64,000 bases of DNA from the NCBI RefSeq assembly GCF_900090315.1, contig NZ_FMHZ01000002.1, forward strand, positions 2,582,501 through 2,646,500. The letters run 5' to 3'. Numbering within the stretch: the first letter of the stretch is position 1; the number at the start of each line of letters is the position of its first letter. Below the pieces are notes generated by a model that was not told the origin of the DNA, ran no database searches, and saw only the letters and a list, made by a program, of their open reading frames with translations. This document shows positions 17,855 to 25,833 of the stretch, in pieces. The position numbers were made by a program, and so were the translations under genes. The DNA is from Micromonospora citrea (GTDB lineage: Bacteria; Actinomycetota; Actinomycetes; Mycobacteriales; Micromonosporaceae).

Positions 17855-18718
17855 TCAGCAGCGGGGGTTGGCCACGGCGCACATGCGGGTGGCGGCCACC
17901 GTGGCGAGGCGACGCAGTTCGGCCTCGCTGCCGCCGTCGCCGAGGCTGAAGACCGTGACCAGGTCACCGACCCGCACCACCGCCGTGCTCGTCGGAGCCG
18001 GGGCGCCGCCCACCTCCCGTCCCGTGACCAGGTGCCGGGGCGACGACACGGTGTGCCGCAGCATCGCGGCCTGCGAGCCGGCGAAGTCCCGTTCGACGAC
18101 GTGCCACCCGTGCGTCGCCCCGGCCTCCTCGACGACCCGCCCCTGCCGGTCGGTCTGGCCGTGCCGCTGCCACGCCACGCACGGGGTCAACCGGCGGGCG
18201 AGGTCGTCCACGATCCCCGGGGCGGCCGCGGGATGCACGCGGTACAGGTCCTGGGTGAGGAGCACGTCCCTGGGCTGCGGCACGGCGCCCGCCGGCCGGG
18301 CACGCAGCAGGGTCTGCGACCGCGAGTAGCGCGACTCCACCCACTCGGGCCTGGTCCCCCGGTTCTCCAGGCACGCCTCCAGCCTGACGTCGACCCGGAC
18401 CCGCTCGCCGAGGCCGGCCTCGACCATCGGCGGCGCCGCCGGCGCCGGCAGGTCCGCCGGCTGGAGCAGCGCAGCCGTGGGCACCTCGTACCTGCCGGGC
18501 TCCCCGCCGGTCGACGCCGCCTCCGACGCGGGTGCGGGGCGCAGCCGATCGCCGACGCCGACGGCGACGCCCGCGACGAGGAACACGACGGCCGCCGCCG
18601 CTGCCGCCGTACGCCTGCTGCGCCGGCGGGCCCGGGCGCGGATCTCGGCGGGCTCCGGCCAGCGGACGTCGCTCAGGTCCCGGCGCAGACGTTCGACGAA
18701 GCTCGTGTCGTCACGCAT
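17855..18718 (-). CDS. Single-pass membrane protein paired with an ECF sigma factor (possible anti-sigma)
   Basis: A 287-residue protein: cytosolic N-terminus (MRDDTSFVERLRRDLSDVRW), a basic segment (RARARRRSRR), one transmembrane helix (TAAAAAAVVFLVAGVAVGVGD, about residues 47-66), then about 220 extracytoplasmic residues with several Cys and Trp. No zinc-binding HxxxCxxC anti-sigma motif is present, so the anti-sigma role is inferred only from the gene pair. Its ATG lies inside the sigma gene's end (ATGCGTGA overlap, 8 bp), indicating translational coupling. ATG 18718 is preferred because the longer upstream reading is a shadow of the sigma factor. Confidence 0.75.
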   Translation of the reverse strand: MRDDTSFVERLRRDLSDVRWPEPAEIRARARRRSRRTAAAAAAVVFLVAGVAVGVGDRLRPAPASEAASTGGEPGRYEVPTAALLQPADLPAPAAPPMVEAGLGERVRVDVRLEACLENRGTRPEWVESRYSRSQTLLRARPAGAVPQPRDVLLTQDLYRVHPAAAPGIVDDLARRLTPCVAWQRHGQTDRQGRVVEEAGATHGWHVVERDFAGSQAAMLRHTVSSPRHLVTGREVGGAPAPTSTAVVRVGDLVTVFSLGDGGSEAELRRLATVAATRMCAVANPRC

Positions 18719-19211
18719 CGGCGGCCTCCTCCAGGTCAGAGACGGCGAGCAGCCCGGCGAGCGCGACGCGCCCCCGGGAGAGTCGGGCCTTGACCGTGCC
18801 CACGGGGGCGGCGGTCTGCCGGGCCACCTCGGCCACCGGCATGCCGACCAGGTAGTACAGGGCGATCGCGGTGCGCTGCTCCTCCGGCAGCCGGCGCAGC
18901 GCGGCGACCACGTCGACGGTGTCGGGGTCCGGGCCGGGCACGCTCTCGGTGGCGCCGTGGCGCAGGTAGGCACGGGCCCGGCTGCGGAGGCTGCGCCAGC
19001 GGCTGACCGCGATCCGACTTGCCACCACCCGCACCCACGCCTCCGGCTCCTCGTACGCGCTCACGGTCGACCAGCGCTGCCAGGCCCGCACGTACGCCTC
19101 CTGCACGGCGTCCTGCGCCTCGGCGAGGTCACCGGTGAGCACGTAGACGAAGCCCAGCAGCCGTTGCCGGCTGCCCCGGTAGAACTCGTCGAAGCCGTCG
19201 GCATCCGGCAC
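18711..19211 (-). CDS. SigE-family ECF RNA polymerase sigma factor
   Basis: A 166-residue extracytoplasmic-function sigma factor. Region 2: FDEFYRGSRQRLLGFVYVLTGDLAEAQDAVQEAYVRAWQRW (about residues 7-47), containing the core-binding and -10 recognition helices. Region 4: LPEEQRTAIALYYLVGMPVAEVARQTAAPVGTVKARLSRGRVAL (about 107-150), the -35-binding HTH. Between them lies a short linker, with no C-terminal SnoaL extension. GTG 19211 follows GGGAGG. It forms an operon with the overlapping membrane protein gene, which may sense envelope or extracellular signals. Confidence 0.92.
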   Translation of the reverse strand: MPDADGFDEFYRGSRQRLLGFVYVLTGDLAEAQDAVQEAYVRAWQRWSTVSAYEEPEAWVRVVASRIAVSRWRSLRSRARAYLRHGATESVPGPDPDTVDVVAALRRLPEEQRTAIALYYLVGMPVAEVARQTAAPVGTVKARLSRGRVALAGLLAVSDLEEAADA

Positions 19212-19316
19212 CTGCTACCTCCCCCGTGGTCGCAGGGGACACGCGCCGGCGGGTGCGGCCGGTTGCCGGGTCAACCGATCATTTTCGCCGGCTCGGCCGG
19301 CCGGCACCCGCCCGGC

Positions 19317-20060
19317 TCACCCGGTCAGGCCGGCGTCGGCGAGGATCGGGCCGGCGAGCAGCAGCGCGCCCGCGGCGAGGGCGGCCAGGTTGGCCAGGGC
19401 GAAGAACGTGACCCAGAAGAACGCGGGCAGCGGGGTGAGCCCGGCGAGCTGGTCGGCGTCGGACGCGGGCATCCGACCCCGGGAGCGCAGCCGCTGCAGC
19501 TCCGCCACCGGCCGTACGCCACCGAGCAGCAGGAACCACACCCCGGTGTACGCGAACGCCGCCTGCACCTGCGGCGTGGCGTACCAGGAGACGGCGAGCA
19601 CCGCCCCGCCGGTGACCAGCAGCGAGAGCACGCCGAACGCGTTGCGGACCAGCACCAGCATGGCGAGCAGCAGCGCCACGGCGACCCAGAGCAGCAGGGT
19701 GATCCGGTTGCCGCCGAGCAGCCACGCGCCGGCCAGCCCGACCAGCGGCGGGGCGACGTAGCCGGCGAGGAGCGTCAGGATCATCCCGGGGCCGGTGGGC
19801 CGGCCGGCGGAGAGGGTCAGGCCCGAGGTGTCCGAGTGCAGCCGGATGCCGTGCAGCCTGCGGCCGGTGAGCAGGGCGACGAGCGCGTGGCCGCCCTCGT
19901 GGGCGATGGTGATCGCGTTGCGGGCGATCCGCCAGGGCAGCCGGGTGGAGACGACCACCAGCGCGACGACGGCGGTCAGCAGCACCAGCAGGGGCGGTGG
20001 GTCCGGCTGCGCGCCGAACAGCTTGTCCCACAGGTCGCCCAGCCCGTCGATCGACACCAT
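19317..20060 (-). CDS. M50-family membrane metallopeptidase-like protein
   Basis: A 247-residue multi-pass membrane protein with the zinc motif IAHEGGHALVALLTGR (HExxH-type: HEGGH) at about residues 54-69, followed by LHSDTSGLTLS. The pattern resembles the M50B-like family often annotated in actinomycetes. A second NxxPxxxxDG-type motif of site-2 proteases is not clear, although GYVAPPLVGLAGAWLL occupies that region. About seven hydrophobic segments are seen. The substrate is unknown. It follows the ECF sigma gene by 105 bp in the opposite sense of metabolic neighbours and belongs to the insertion between pccB and accE. Confidence 0.82.
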   Translation of the reverse strand: MVSIDGLGDLWDKLFGAQPDPPPLLVLLTAVVALVVVSTRLPWRIARNAITIAHEGGHALVALLTGRRLHGIRLHSDTSGLTLSAGRPTGPGMILTLLAGYVAPPLVGLAGAWLLGGNRITLLLWVAVALLLAMLVLVRNAFGVLSLLVTGGAVLAVSWYATPQVQAAFAYTGVWFLLLGGVRPVAELQRLRSRGRMPASDADQLAGLTPLPAFFWVTFFALANLAALAAGALLLAGPILADAGLTG

Positions 20061-20127
20061 GGGGCGCGAGCCTACCGGTCGGACCCGTGTCGTTGGGCGG
20101 CCGTCGACTCGTATCGCGTGAAGCTGA

Positions 20128-20321
20128 CCAGGCGGCGATCGGAGCGGGAGGTGGACGCCGGCGAGCGCGGCACCCCTGGAGCACCACGTCGGCCTCTGGA
20201 CGGAGGCCGACTACTTCGCCATGGGCGAGACTACGTCGAGGACCGGGTCGCCAGGGCGGGCGAGGAGTTCAGCCTGGCCGAGCCGTTCCGCCGGCGTCTC
20301 GACCCCGCGTCGCTGCGCTGA
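20128..20321 (+). pseudogene. Remnant of a Uma2-family endonuclease gene with internal deletion and frameshift
   Basis: In one frame the DNA encodes PLEHHVGLWTEADYFAMGET, which resembles the conserved N-terminus of Uma2 (DUF820) proteins (a short lead-in followed by a WTE-DYFALGET block). In another frame, ending at the TGA at 20319-20321, it encodes RAGEEFSLAEPFRRRLDPAS, which resembles their C-terminus. The roughly 130 central residues, including the catalytic Asp/Glu/Lys core, are missing. No valid start codon opens the N-terminal frame. The identification is by eye. Confidence 0.55.
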
Positions 20322-20427
20322 ACGACAGCACCCGAACTCCATGTAGGTATCTTTTAGCGCCCCTTGCGATCGAGGGCAGTTACCTCCAAAGATGGATGTC
20401 AATCAATCGGCGTCCTTGGAGGCATCC

Positions 20428-21180
20428 ATGACCCGTACCAGAACATTCCTGCGGCGGCTGCTCGCCACCGGCCTCGCCACCGTCGCCACCGCCGCGGCGG
20501 CGCTCGTCGCGACCGCGACCCCGGCGGCGGCCGCCACGACGCCCGGCATCGACGTCTCGCACTACCAGGGCGCCATCAACTGGACGAGCGTCCGCAACGC
20601 CGGCATCCAGTTCGCCTTCATCAAGGCCACCGAGGGCACGAGCTACAAGGACCCGAGGTTCAACACGAACTACGTGGCCGCCTACAACGCCGGCGTCATC
20701 CGCGGGGCCTACCACTTCGCCCGGCCCAACATCTCCTCCGGGGCGACCCAGGCCAACTACCTGGCCTCCAACGGCGGCGCCTGGTCGGCCGACAGCCGCA
20801 CCCTCCCCGCCGCGCTCGACCTGGAGGCAAACCCCTACGCCGGCGGCTACTGCTACGGCCTGAGCACCACCGGCATGCGCAACTGGGTCCAGGACTTCCT
20901 CAACACCTACCGGGCCCGCACCGGCCGCTACGCGGTCATCTACACCACGACGAGCTGGTGGAACCAGTGCACCGGCAACTGGACCGCCCCATGGGCCAAC
21001 CACCCGCTCTGGGTCGCCCGCTGGTCGAGCACCGTCGGCACCCTGCCGGCCGGCGCGCCGTTCTGGAGCTTCTGGCAGTACACCGACCGCGGCAGCGTCG
21101 CGGGGATCAGCGGCGCCGTCGACCGCAACTACTGGAACGGCGACCGCAGCCGGCTGATCGCGCTGGCCAACAACACCTGA
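20428..21180 (+). CDS. Secreted GH25 lysozyme (N-acetylmuramidase)
   Basis: A 250-residue exported muramidase that cleaves the MurNAc-GlcNAc bond of peptidoglycan. It has a signal peptide (TRTRTFLRRLLATGLATVAT...ATPAAAA, cleavage near residue 36) and the GH25 fold: GIDVSHYQGAINW (catalytic Asp strand), FAFIKATEGTSYKD, AYHFARP, ALDLEANPYAGGYC (DxE motif), VIYTTTSWWNQC and FWQYTDRGSVAGISGAVDRNYWNG. ATG 20428 follows GGAGG by 7 nt; the upstream in-frame ATG has no ribosome site. No cell-wall-binding repeat is present. Confidence 0.92.
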   Translation: MTRTRTFLRRLLATGLATVATAAAALVATATPAAAATTPGIDVSHYQGAINWTSVRNAGIQFAFIKATEGTSYKDPRFNTNYVAAYNAGVIRGAYHFARPNISSGATQANYLASNGGAWSADSRTLPAALDLEANPYAGGYCYGLSTTGMRNWVQDFLNTYRARTGRYAVIYTTTSWWNQCTGNWTAPWANHPLWVARWSSTVGTLPAGAPFWSFWQYTDRGSVAGISGAVDRNYWNGDRSRLIALANNT

Positions 21181-21272
21181 GGCCGAGCCCGGGGAGGCGC
21201 TTGGCGGCAGCGGGATCGGCTGTCACCGTACGGTCGACAACTGGTCCGGCTGCCGCCACGCCGCCGTGCACG

Positions 21273-21503
21273 TCAGGCCCGCCGTCGGGCCGCCACCGGG
21301 ACTGTCACCGCGTTGTCGCGGGCGAGCCCACCCCGTCGCGTGAACCGCCGGGCGGCCACTCCGGCGAGGGTGACGGTGACGACACTGAGCAGCGCGAACA
21401 GTACCGGCAGGCCGACGGCGGTGAGCAGCAGGACGATGTCGCCGAGGGCCACGAGCATCCACAGTGCCACCCGGGGCCGGGCATCCTTCCGTCGGTAACC
21501 CAT
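21273..21503 (-). CDS. Small two-helix membrane protein of unknown function
   Basis: A 76-residue protein with two hydrophobic helices (VALWMLVALGDIVLLLTAVGL and LFALLSVVTVTLAGVAAR) bracketed by basic ends (GYRRKDARPR and RRFTRRGG). It is supported as a gene by GGAAGGAGG at the ideal distance from the ATG. That ribosome site lies in the 3' arm of a long inverted repeat (21513-21552), so translation may be controlled by RNA structure. No family recognised. Confidence 0.68.
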   Translation of the reverse strand: MGYRRKDARPRVALWMLVALGDIVLLLTAVGLPVLFALLSVVTVTLAGVAARRFTRRGGLARDNAVTVPVAARRRA

Positions 21504-21512
21504 GTCGTACCT

Positions 21513-21552
21513 CCTTCCGTCGTGCGGGAGAAATACCCCGTACGACGGAAGG
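21513..21552. repeat. Inverted repeat overlapping the ribosome site of the 76-residue membrane protein gene
   Basis: CCTTCCGTCGTGCGGG (21513-21528) faces CCCGTACGACGGAAGG (21537-21552) across an 8-nt loop; 15 of 16 positions pair by Watson-Crick and the other is G-U on plus-strand RNA. In the minus-strand mRNA the 3' arm carries the GGAAGG part of the Shine-Dalgarno region. Confidence 0.75.
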
Positions 21553-21615
21553 CCATGCGAATCAATCTCGCGGCGGCACGAATCCCGCGGACCGGTCCCG
21601 GCGGTCGGGCTCGGG

Positions 21616-23523
21616 TCAGTCCTGGCGGTCGGGCACGAACTCCCGGGCGATCATGTCGAAGTACTGGAGGTTCGCGGCCCAGTCCTTGTCCGCGACCTCC
21701 CACCGGATGGCGAAGCCTCGGTTGCTGGCGGTCACGAAGCCTCGATTTCGGACGCGGATCCGCGTGCCGTCCCGGGTCTCGCGCCAGTCCCAGTCCGCGC
21801 AGGTCTTCCAGTAGCCGCTGACCCGCCGGATGTCGATGTACTCGTAGTCGTCGACGAGCCGCCTGCGGTCCGGCTCGATCGCCCGCCACGCGGCGACGGC
21901 GTCCTTCTGCGGACTGTTCGTCCGGTCGATCACCAACTCGCGGACGCCGTTCGGCTCCTCGTACTTCACCCAGGTGCCGCCCGCGCTCCGCCGCCACCCG
22001 TCCGGAACAGGGACCGAGAACCCGACGGGATCCTTGACCAACTTCCAGCCGGCAGGCAGCCCCGCCGAAGGGCTCACCGACGGCGTCGGGCTCGGTGCCG
22101 CGCTCGTCGGCGGGGCCGGCGCGGAGGACTGCGGCGGGGCCTGCGAGGCGGCGGTGGTCGGATCGGCCTGCGGGGTGCCGCCGCCGTCCTCGCCGTCGCC
22201 GCCCGTCAGCATCGGCACGACCAGCACCAGGCCGAGCAGCAACAGCGCCACCAGGGCCCCGATCAGCACGTTGCGCCGGGTGTTGTTCGGCTTCGTGCCG
22301 TCACCGGGCACCACCGTGGCCCGGCCGGACGGCGGGCTCACCGGCGCGGGCATCACCGAGGTGGGGTTCACCGGCCGGGCGGGCGCGGGGCTCACCGGCG
22401 CGGTGGCGCCGGCCGAAGGCGCGGACGCCCCGACCTTCGCCGTCGGCGCGGCGTCGGAGGTGGACGACTCGACCTTGGCGGTCGGCGCGAGATCCGAGGA
22501 GTCGGCGGCGGACGCGGCCTCCGCCACGGCCGGGACGCCGGCCGCGGCGGCCTCCTGCCGGGCCCGCGGCACCGGCGGGCTGACCGGCGTGGCGGGTCGC
22601 GCCTCGGCCGGCCGCGGCGCCGGCACCACCGGCGGTCGCGGCTCGCGCGGACCGTTCGGCCCGGGCCGGCGTACGCCGTCGAGCAGCGGAATGGTGCGCG
22701 TCCGCTTGCCGCCCGCGCGGCGCAGCAGCTTCTCCGCCACCTCCGCGTTCATCCGCTCGGTCGGGTCCTTGCGCAGCAGGCCGTTGAGCACCGGCTTGAG
22801 CGGGCCGGCGCTCTTCGGCGGCGGGGGCGCCTCGGTGGCGAGCGCCGCCAGGGTGGCGATCGCCGACGGCCGGGCGTACGGCGACTTGCCCTCGACCGCG
22901 GCGTAGAGCGTGGCGCCCAGCGACCAGAGGTCGGCCTCCGGCCCGGCGGTGCCGTCGCGGGCCCGCTCCGGCGCGATGTACGCGGGCGAGCCGAGCACCA
23001 TGCCCGTGCGGGTCACGTTGGGGTCGCCGGGGATCGTGGCCAGGCCGAAATCGGTCAGCACCACCCGGCCGTCGTTGCCGAGCAGCACGTTGCCCGGCTT
23101 GACGTCGCGGTGCATCACGCCGGCCTTGTGCGCCGCCTTCAGCGCGCCCAGCACACCGAGCCCGATCTCGACCGCGCGCGCCGGCGACACCGGGCCGTCC
23201 TCGGCGAGAGTGTCCTGCAACGACTTCGACGGCACGTACTCCATCACGATCCACGGGTCGCCGTCGGTGCGCAGCACGTCGAAGATGCGGACCACGTTGA
23301 TGTGGTTGAGCCGGGCGATGGCACGGGCCTCGCGCAGCGACCGCTCCCGCATCTCGCGACGCTCGTCGTCGGTCAGGCTGGGCGGCGGGACCAACTCCTT
23401 GATGGCCACGTCCCGGTGCAGCACCTCGTCGCGTGCCTTCCAGACCCGTCCCATGCCACCCTGACCGAGCGGCGAGATGAGCCGGTATCGGTCAGCGACG
23501 AGTTGGGGCAGCGCTTCAGACAT
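21616..23523 (-). CDS. Membrane Ser/Thr protein kinase with extracytoplasmic C-terminal domain
   Basis: A 635-residue Hanks-type kinase. Kinase domain at residues about 13-270: glycine loop GQGGMGRVW, VAIKE (Lys42), catalytic loop HRDVKPGNVLL (Asp140), DFG at 158-160, APE-type IAPERA. A Pro/Ala/Thr linker (about 290-415) includes two APTAKV repeats. One transmembrane helix follows (418-439), then a Ser/Pro spacer and about 140 extracytoplasmic residues (GWKLVKDPVGFSVPVPDGWR to the end). That outer domain resembles a PsbP/LpqN-like sandwich by eye (inference). It is divergent from accE. A paralogue with the same architecture is at 58.35 kb. Confidence 0.93.
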   Translation of the reverse strand: MSEALPQLVADRYRLISPLGQGGMGRVWKARDEVLHRDVAIKELVPPPSLTDDERREMRERSLREARAIARLNHINVVRIFDVLRTDGDPWIVMEYVPSKSLQDTLAEDGPVSPARAVEIGLGVLGALKAAHKAGVMHRDVKPGNVLLGNDGRVVLTDFGLATIPGDPNVTRTGMVLGSPAYIAPERARDGTAGPEADLWSLGATLYAAVEGKSPYARPSAIATLAALATEAPPPPKSAGPLKPVLNGLLRKDPTERMNAEVAEKLLRRAGGKRTRTIPLLDGVRRPGPNGPREPRPPVVPAPRPAEARPATPVSPPVPRARQEAAAAGVPAVAEAASAADSSDLAPTAKVESSTSDAAPTAKVGASAPSAGATAPVSPAPARPVNPTSVMPAPVSPPSGRATVVPGDGTKPNNTRRNVLIGALVALLLLGLVLVVPMLTGGDGEDGGGTPQADPTTAASQAPPQSSAPAPPTSAAPSPTPSVSPSAGLPAGWKLVKDPVGFSVPVPDGWRRSAGGTWVKYEEPNGVRELVIDRTNSPQKDAVAAWRAIEPDRRRLVDDYEYIDIRRVSGYWKTCADWDWRETRDGTRIRVRNRGFVTASNRGFAIRWEVADKDWAANLQYFDMIAREFVPDRQD

Positions 23524-23615
23524 CGCCCAGACGGTACCCGGCGGGCACGACGCTCACACCGCCGGCACGCCACTGCGCGGTTCAGGTCGGCCTCCGCGCC
23601 GCGTACGCTGGCGCC

Positions 23616-23828
23616 ATGTCTGCCGAAGAGCCGCTGTTCCGGGTCGTCCGCGGGGTGCCCACCGCCGAGGAACTGGCCGCGCTGGTGGGCGCGATCGTCG
23701 TCCGCTCCCGTCCGGCCGCCGCACCCCCGCCGGTCGCCGAGTCCGCGTGGTCGCGCAGCGGCCGTCCGGCCGCCGCGACTCCCCTGGCCGGGCCGGGCGC
23801 CTGGCGGGCCTCGGGCCTGCCCCGCTGA
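23616..23828 (+). CDS. accE: Acyl-CoA carboxylase epsilon subunit
   Basis: A 70-residue protein of the AccE/PccE family, which stabilises the actinobacterial alpha6-beta6 carboxylase and raises its activity. The pattern FRVVRGVPTAEELAALVGAI near the N-terminus and SAWSRSGRPAAATPLAGPGAWRAS at the C-terminus is the family signature. In most actinomycetes it follows the beta subunit directly; here it is 5.85 kb downstream of pccB, with six unrelated genes or remnants between. It starts at ATG 23616, 92 bp from the divergent kinase, and probably has its own promoter. Confidence 0.88.
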   Translation: MSAEEPLFRVVRGVPTAEELAALVGAIVVRSRPAAAPPPVAESAWSRSGRPAAATPLAGPGAWRASGLPR

Positions 23829-23971
23829 CCTTTTCCGGTCCGGTCGGCGCAGCTCGCTGCCCGTGCCCACCTGCCGGACCGCCACCGGGTGCGGGGTCGG
23901 GGCTGCCGACATCGTCGGGGACCCATTAACCTCACTCAGGGAAACGGCGCAGTGACGGGTAGGGAGGACCG

Positions 23972-24442
23972 ATGATCCCCGAGGAGGACCGCCCAGCGTC
24001 CTGGCTTCGCGGTTACGGCGGCATCGAGGCCGACATCCGCCAGCTACGCGAGTTCGCCGACAAGCTCCAGGCCGAGGTGGAACGCAACTACGCCCCCCAC
24101 CTGGCCTACATCGCCGAGGACATGAAGGCTCCGGTGCCCAACCCGGCCGACGCCTTCATCGAGCTGGTCAACTTCATGCACGCGCACCACGAGACCCAGC
24201 AGGCCGCCGCTGACATCGTCTGGGGCGTGCGCGACGCCACCGGCCACCTGGCCGTCGCCGCCGGCACGGTGGCCAACCGCTACACCGAGTCCGACGCCTT
24301 CTCCTCCGCCCGGGTGCACGACGTCGAACGGGCCCTCGCCAACCCGGCCGCCGCCGCGCCGCGCGGCCCGTCACCGGTGCTGCGCGATCCCACCGGGCCG
24401 GATCCTGCGCCGGGGCAGGGCCCGGTGGTGGTGCAGGCATGA
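23972..24442 (+). CDS. Type VII secretion-like small substrate protein
   Basis: A 156-residue mostly helical protein, first gene of an overlapping three-gene unit ending in a mycosin protease. It has an N-terminal helical bundle (IEADIRQLREFADKLQAEVER, FIELVNFMHAHHETQQAAADIVWGV) and the sequence NRYTESDAF near residue 110, which fits the YxxxD/E export signal of ESX substrates. A Pro-rich tail follows. It has no WxG motif in the usual place. Substrate identity is inferred from the motif and the neighbouring mycosin. It ends in an ATGA overlap with the next gene. Confidence 0.62.
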   Translation: MIPEEDRPASWLRGYGGIEADIRQLREFADKLQAEVERNYAPHLAYIAEDMKAPVPNPADAFIELVNFMHAHHETQQAAADIVWGVRDATGHLAVAAGTVANRYTESDAFSSARVHDVERALANPAAAAPRGPSPVLRDPTGPDPAPGQGPVVVQA

Positions 24443-25833
24443 TCGAGCGGGGCAGCGGCCGCACGTCCGGCCTGACCGACTGGCGCCTGATGGACGTGGC
24501 AAGCATGTGGGCCTGCCTTCAGGACCACGACACCACCAATCACTGGAAGCAGGTCGCCGGCTGGCGCAAGGTCTGCGAACTCGCCCGCGCCCACCTGAGC
24601 CGCCTCCAGGAATACCGCAAGGGGCTGGCCGAAGCCTGGCCCCCGGAGACCAACGAGGCTGCCCGGGCCTACGTCCGCGAGCTGGACGAGCTGATCGACA
24701 AGGTGCAACGCACCCACGACGCCGCCAGCGCCAACTACACCGCGCTCTCCGCCGCCACGCAGGCCATCAGCGCCACGCGGGCGGAACTCAAGAAGATCTA
24801 CGAGACGTACGCCGTCAAAGTCCAGGAGAAGCGGACGTACGAGGCGACGCTCGCGGACCCGAAAGCGGCCATGGGCAGCCGGGTTCCCGATCGTCCGGTG
24901 ACGGACGCAGACCTGGAACGGCTCAACGTCCAGGCTCGCGGCATCATGTACGGCCTCAGCGGCGAACTCCAGCACGCCCAAGTAATGCTCCAAAAACCTC
25001 CAGCAGTACGGCCGCCCCGACCTGACATCGATACTGACGCTGCGGATGCCTACGGGGGCGGAATAGCGCCCGCCATCCCGCCGATCGTCCCAATTTCCGT
25101 TGCGTCACCCTCTGGCACATCCTCAGCCAACAAGACCTCGGCTCCCATTCGAGCTGTTCAGACGCCCACCGCACCGAGCACCGGTCCGGTTCTCGGCGGG
25201 GCTGGCACCGGTTTGGCACCGGCTAAACCCACCCCCGGGATCCCAACCACTACGCCGCTCACGCCGCAAAATTCGCCCCCAGTCGTTGGGGGACTACCTT
25301 CGCTACCTCCAGGAACAGGCCAACCAAGCGTCACCAATCCACAGCGCAGCCCTCTCGGCAGGCCAGGCCCGGGAGGCATTGGTAACCAGGCGACCCCAAC
25401 TCAACCGTCTCCTAGCCGGTCGATGCCACCCGGCGGGTTGATTGGAGGAGCACCCGGCATAGGGCTGGGGCAACCGGCAGCAAGCAACAACCAGCCGCGG
25501 CGAATAAATCCGATTGGCGGCGTAATCGGCGGCGGTGCGGGCACCGCGCCAACGGGCGGAGCCGGCTCCCGTCCGGGAGGCGGCCGTGGCATCGGAGCGG
25601 GACATAACATGCCTCCGTTCGGCGGCGGCCCTTTTGGCGGCACGACCGGAGTTGATACTAGAAACGGCATTTCCGGGCGCCCCGGACCCCTTACACAGCG
25701 GAGTGCCGGTGACGCACGGCATTGGGACCCAGACCATCCGTGGGATACAGATCAGGGAGTCCCCCCGGTCGTCCACCCCCCCAAGGAAGAGGGGCCAATC
25801 GATCCAGGCCCTGCTATCGGCTTTAACAGATGA
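24439..25833 (+). CDS. PPE-like type VII secretion substrate with Pro/Gly-rich C-terminal half
   Basis: A 464-residue protein. Residues 1-175 are helical and high-GC (for example WKQVAGWRKVCELARAHLSR, LAEAWPPETNEAARAYVREL, ASANYTALSAATQAISATRA), with a W-x-x-E/PPE-like turn (AWPPE). Residues about 180-464 are low-complexity Pro/Gly/Thr/Asn sequence (GGAGTGLAPAKPTPGIP, RINPIGGVIGGGAG). Base composition changes sharply at the boundary near nucleotide 24,975, becoming visibly less GC-rich. Overlaps of ATGA with both neighbours show translational coupling. It is likely secreted with the preceding protein as a pair (inference). Confidence 0.62.
   Translation: MIERGSGRTSGLTDWRLMDVASMWACLQDHDTTNHWKQVAGWRKVCELARAHLSRLQEYRKGLAEAWPPETNEAARAYVRELDELIDKVQRTHDAASANYTALSAATQAISATRAELKKIYETYAVKVQEKRTYEATLADPKAAMGSRVPDRPVTDADLERLNVQARGIMYGLSGELQHAQVMLQKPPAVRPPRPDIDTDAADAYGGGIAPAIPPIVPISVASPSGTSSANKTSAPIRAVQTPTAPSTGPVLGGAGTGLAPAKPTPGIPTTTPLTPQNSPPVVGGLPSLPPGTGQPSVTNPQRSPLGRPGPGGIGNQATPTQPSPSRSMPPGGLIGGAPGIGLGQPAASNNQPRRINPIGGVIGGGAGTAPTGGAGSRPGGGRGIGAGHNMPPFGGGPFGGTTGVDTRNGISGRPGPLTQRSAGDARHWDPDHPWDTDQGVPPVVHPPKEEGPIDPGPAIGFNR

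Noticed and set aside
17855..18718. Zinc-dependent anti-sigma factor (ZAS) reading
   Set aside because: No HxxxCxxC motif is present; only the gene pairing supports an anti-sigma role.
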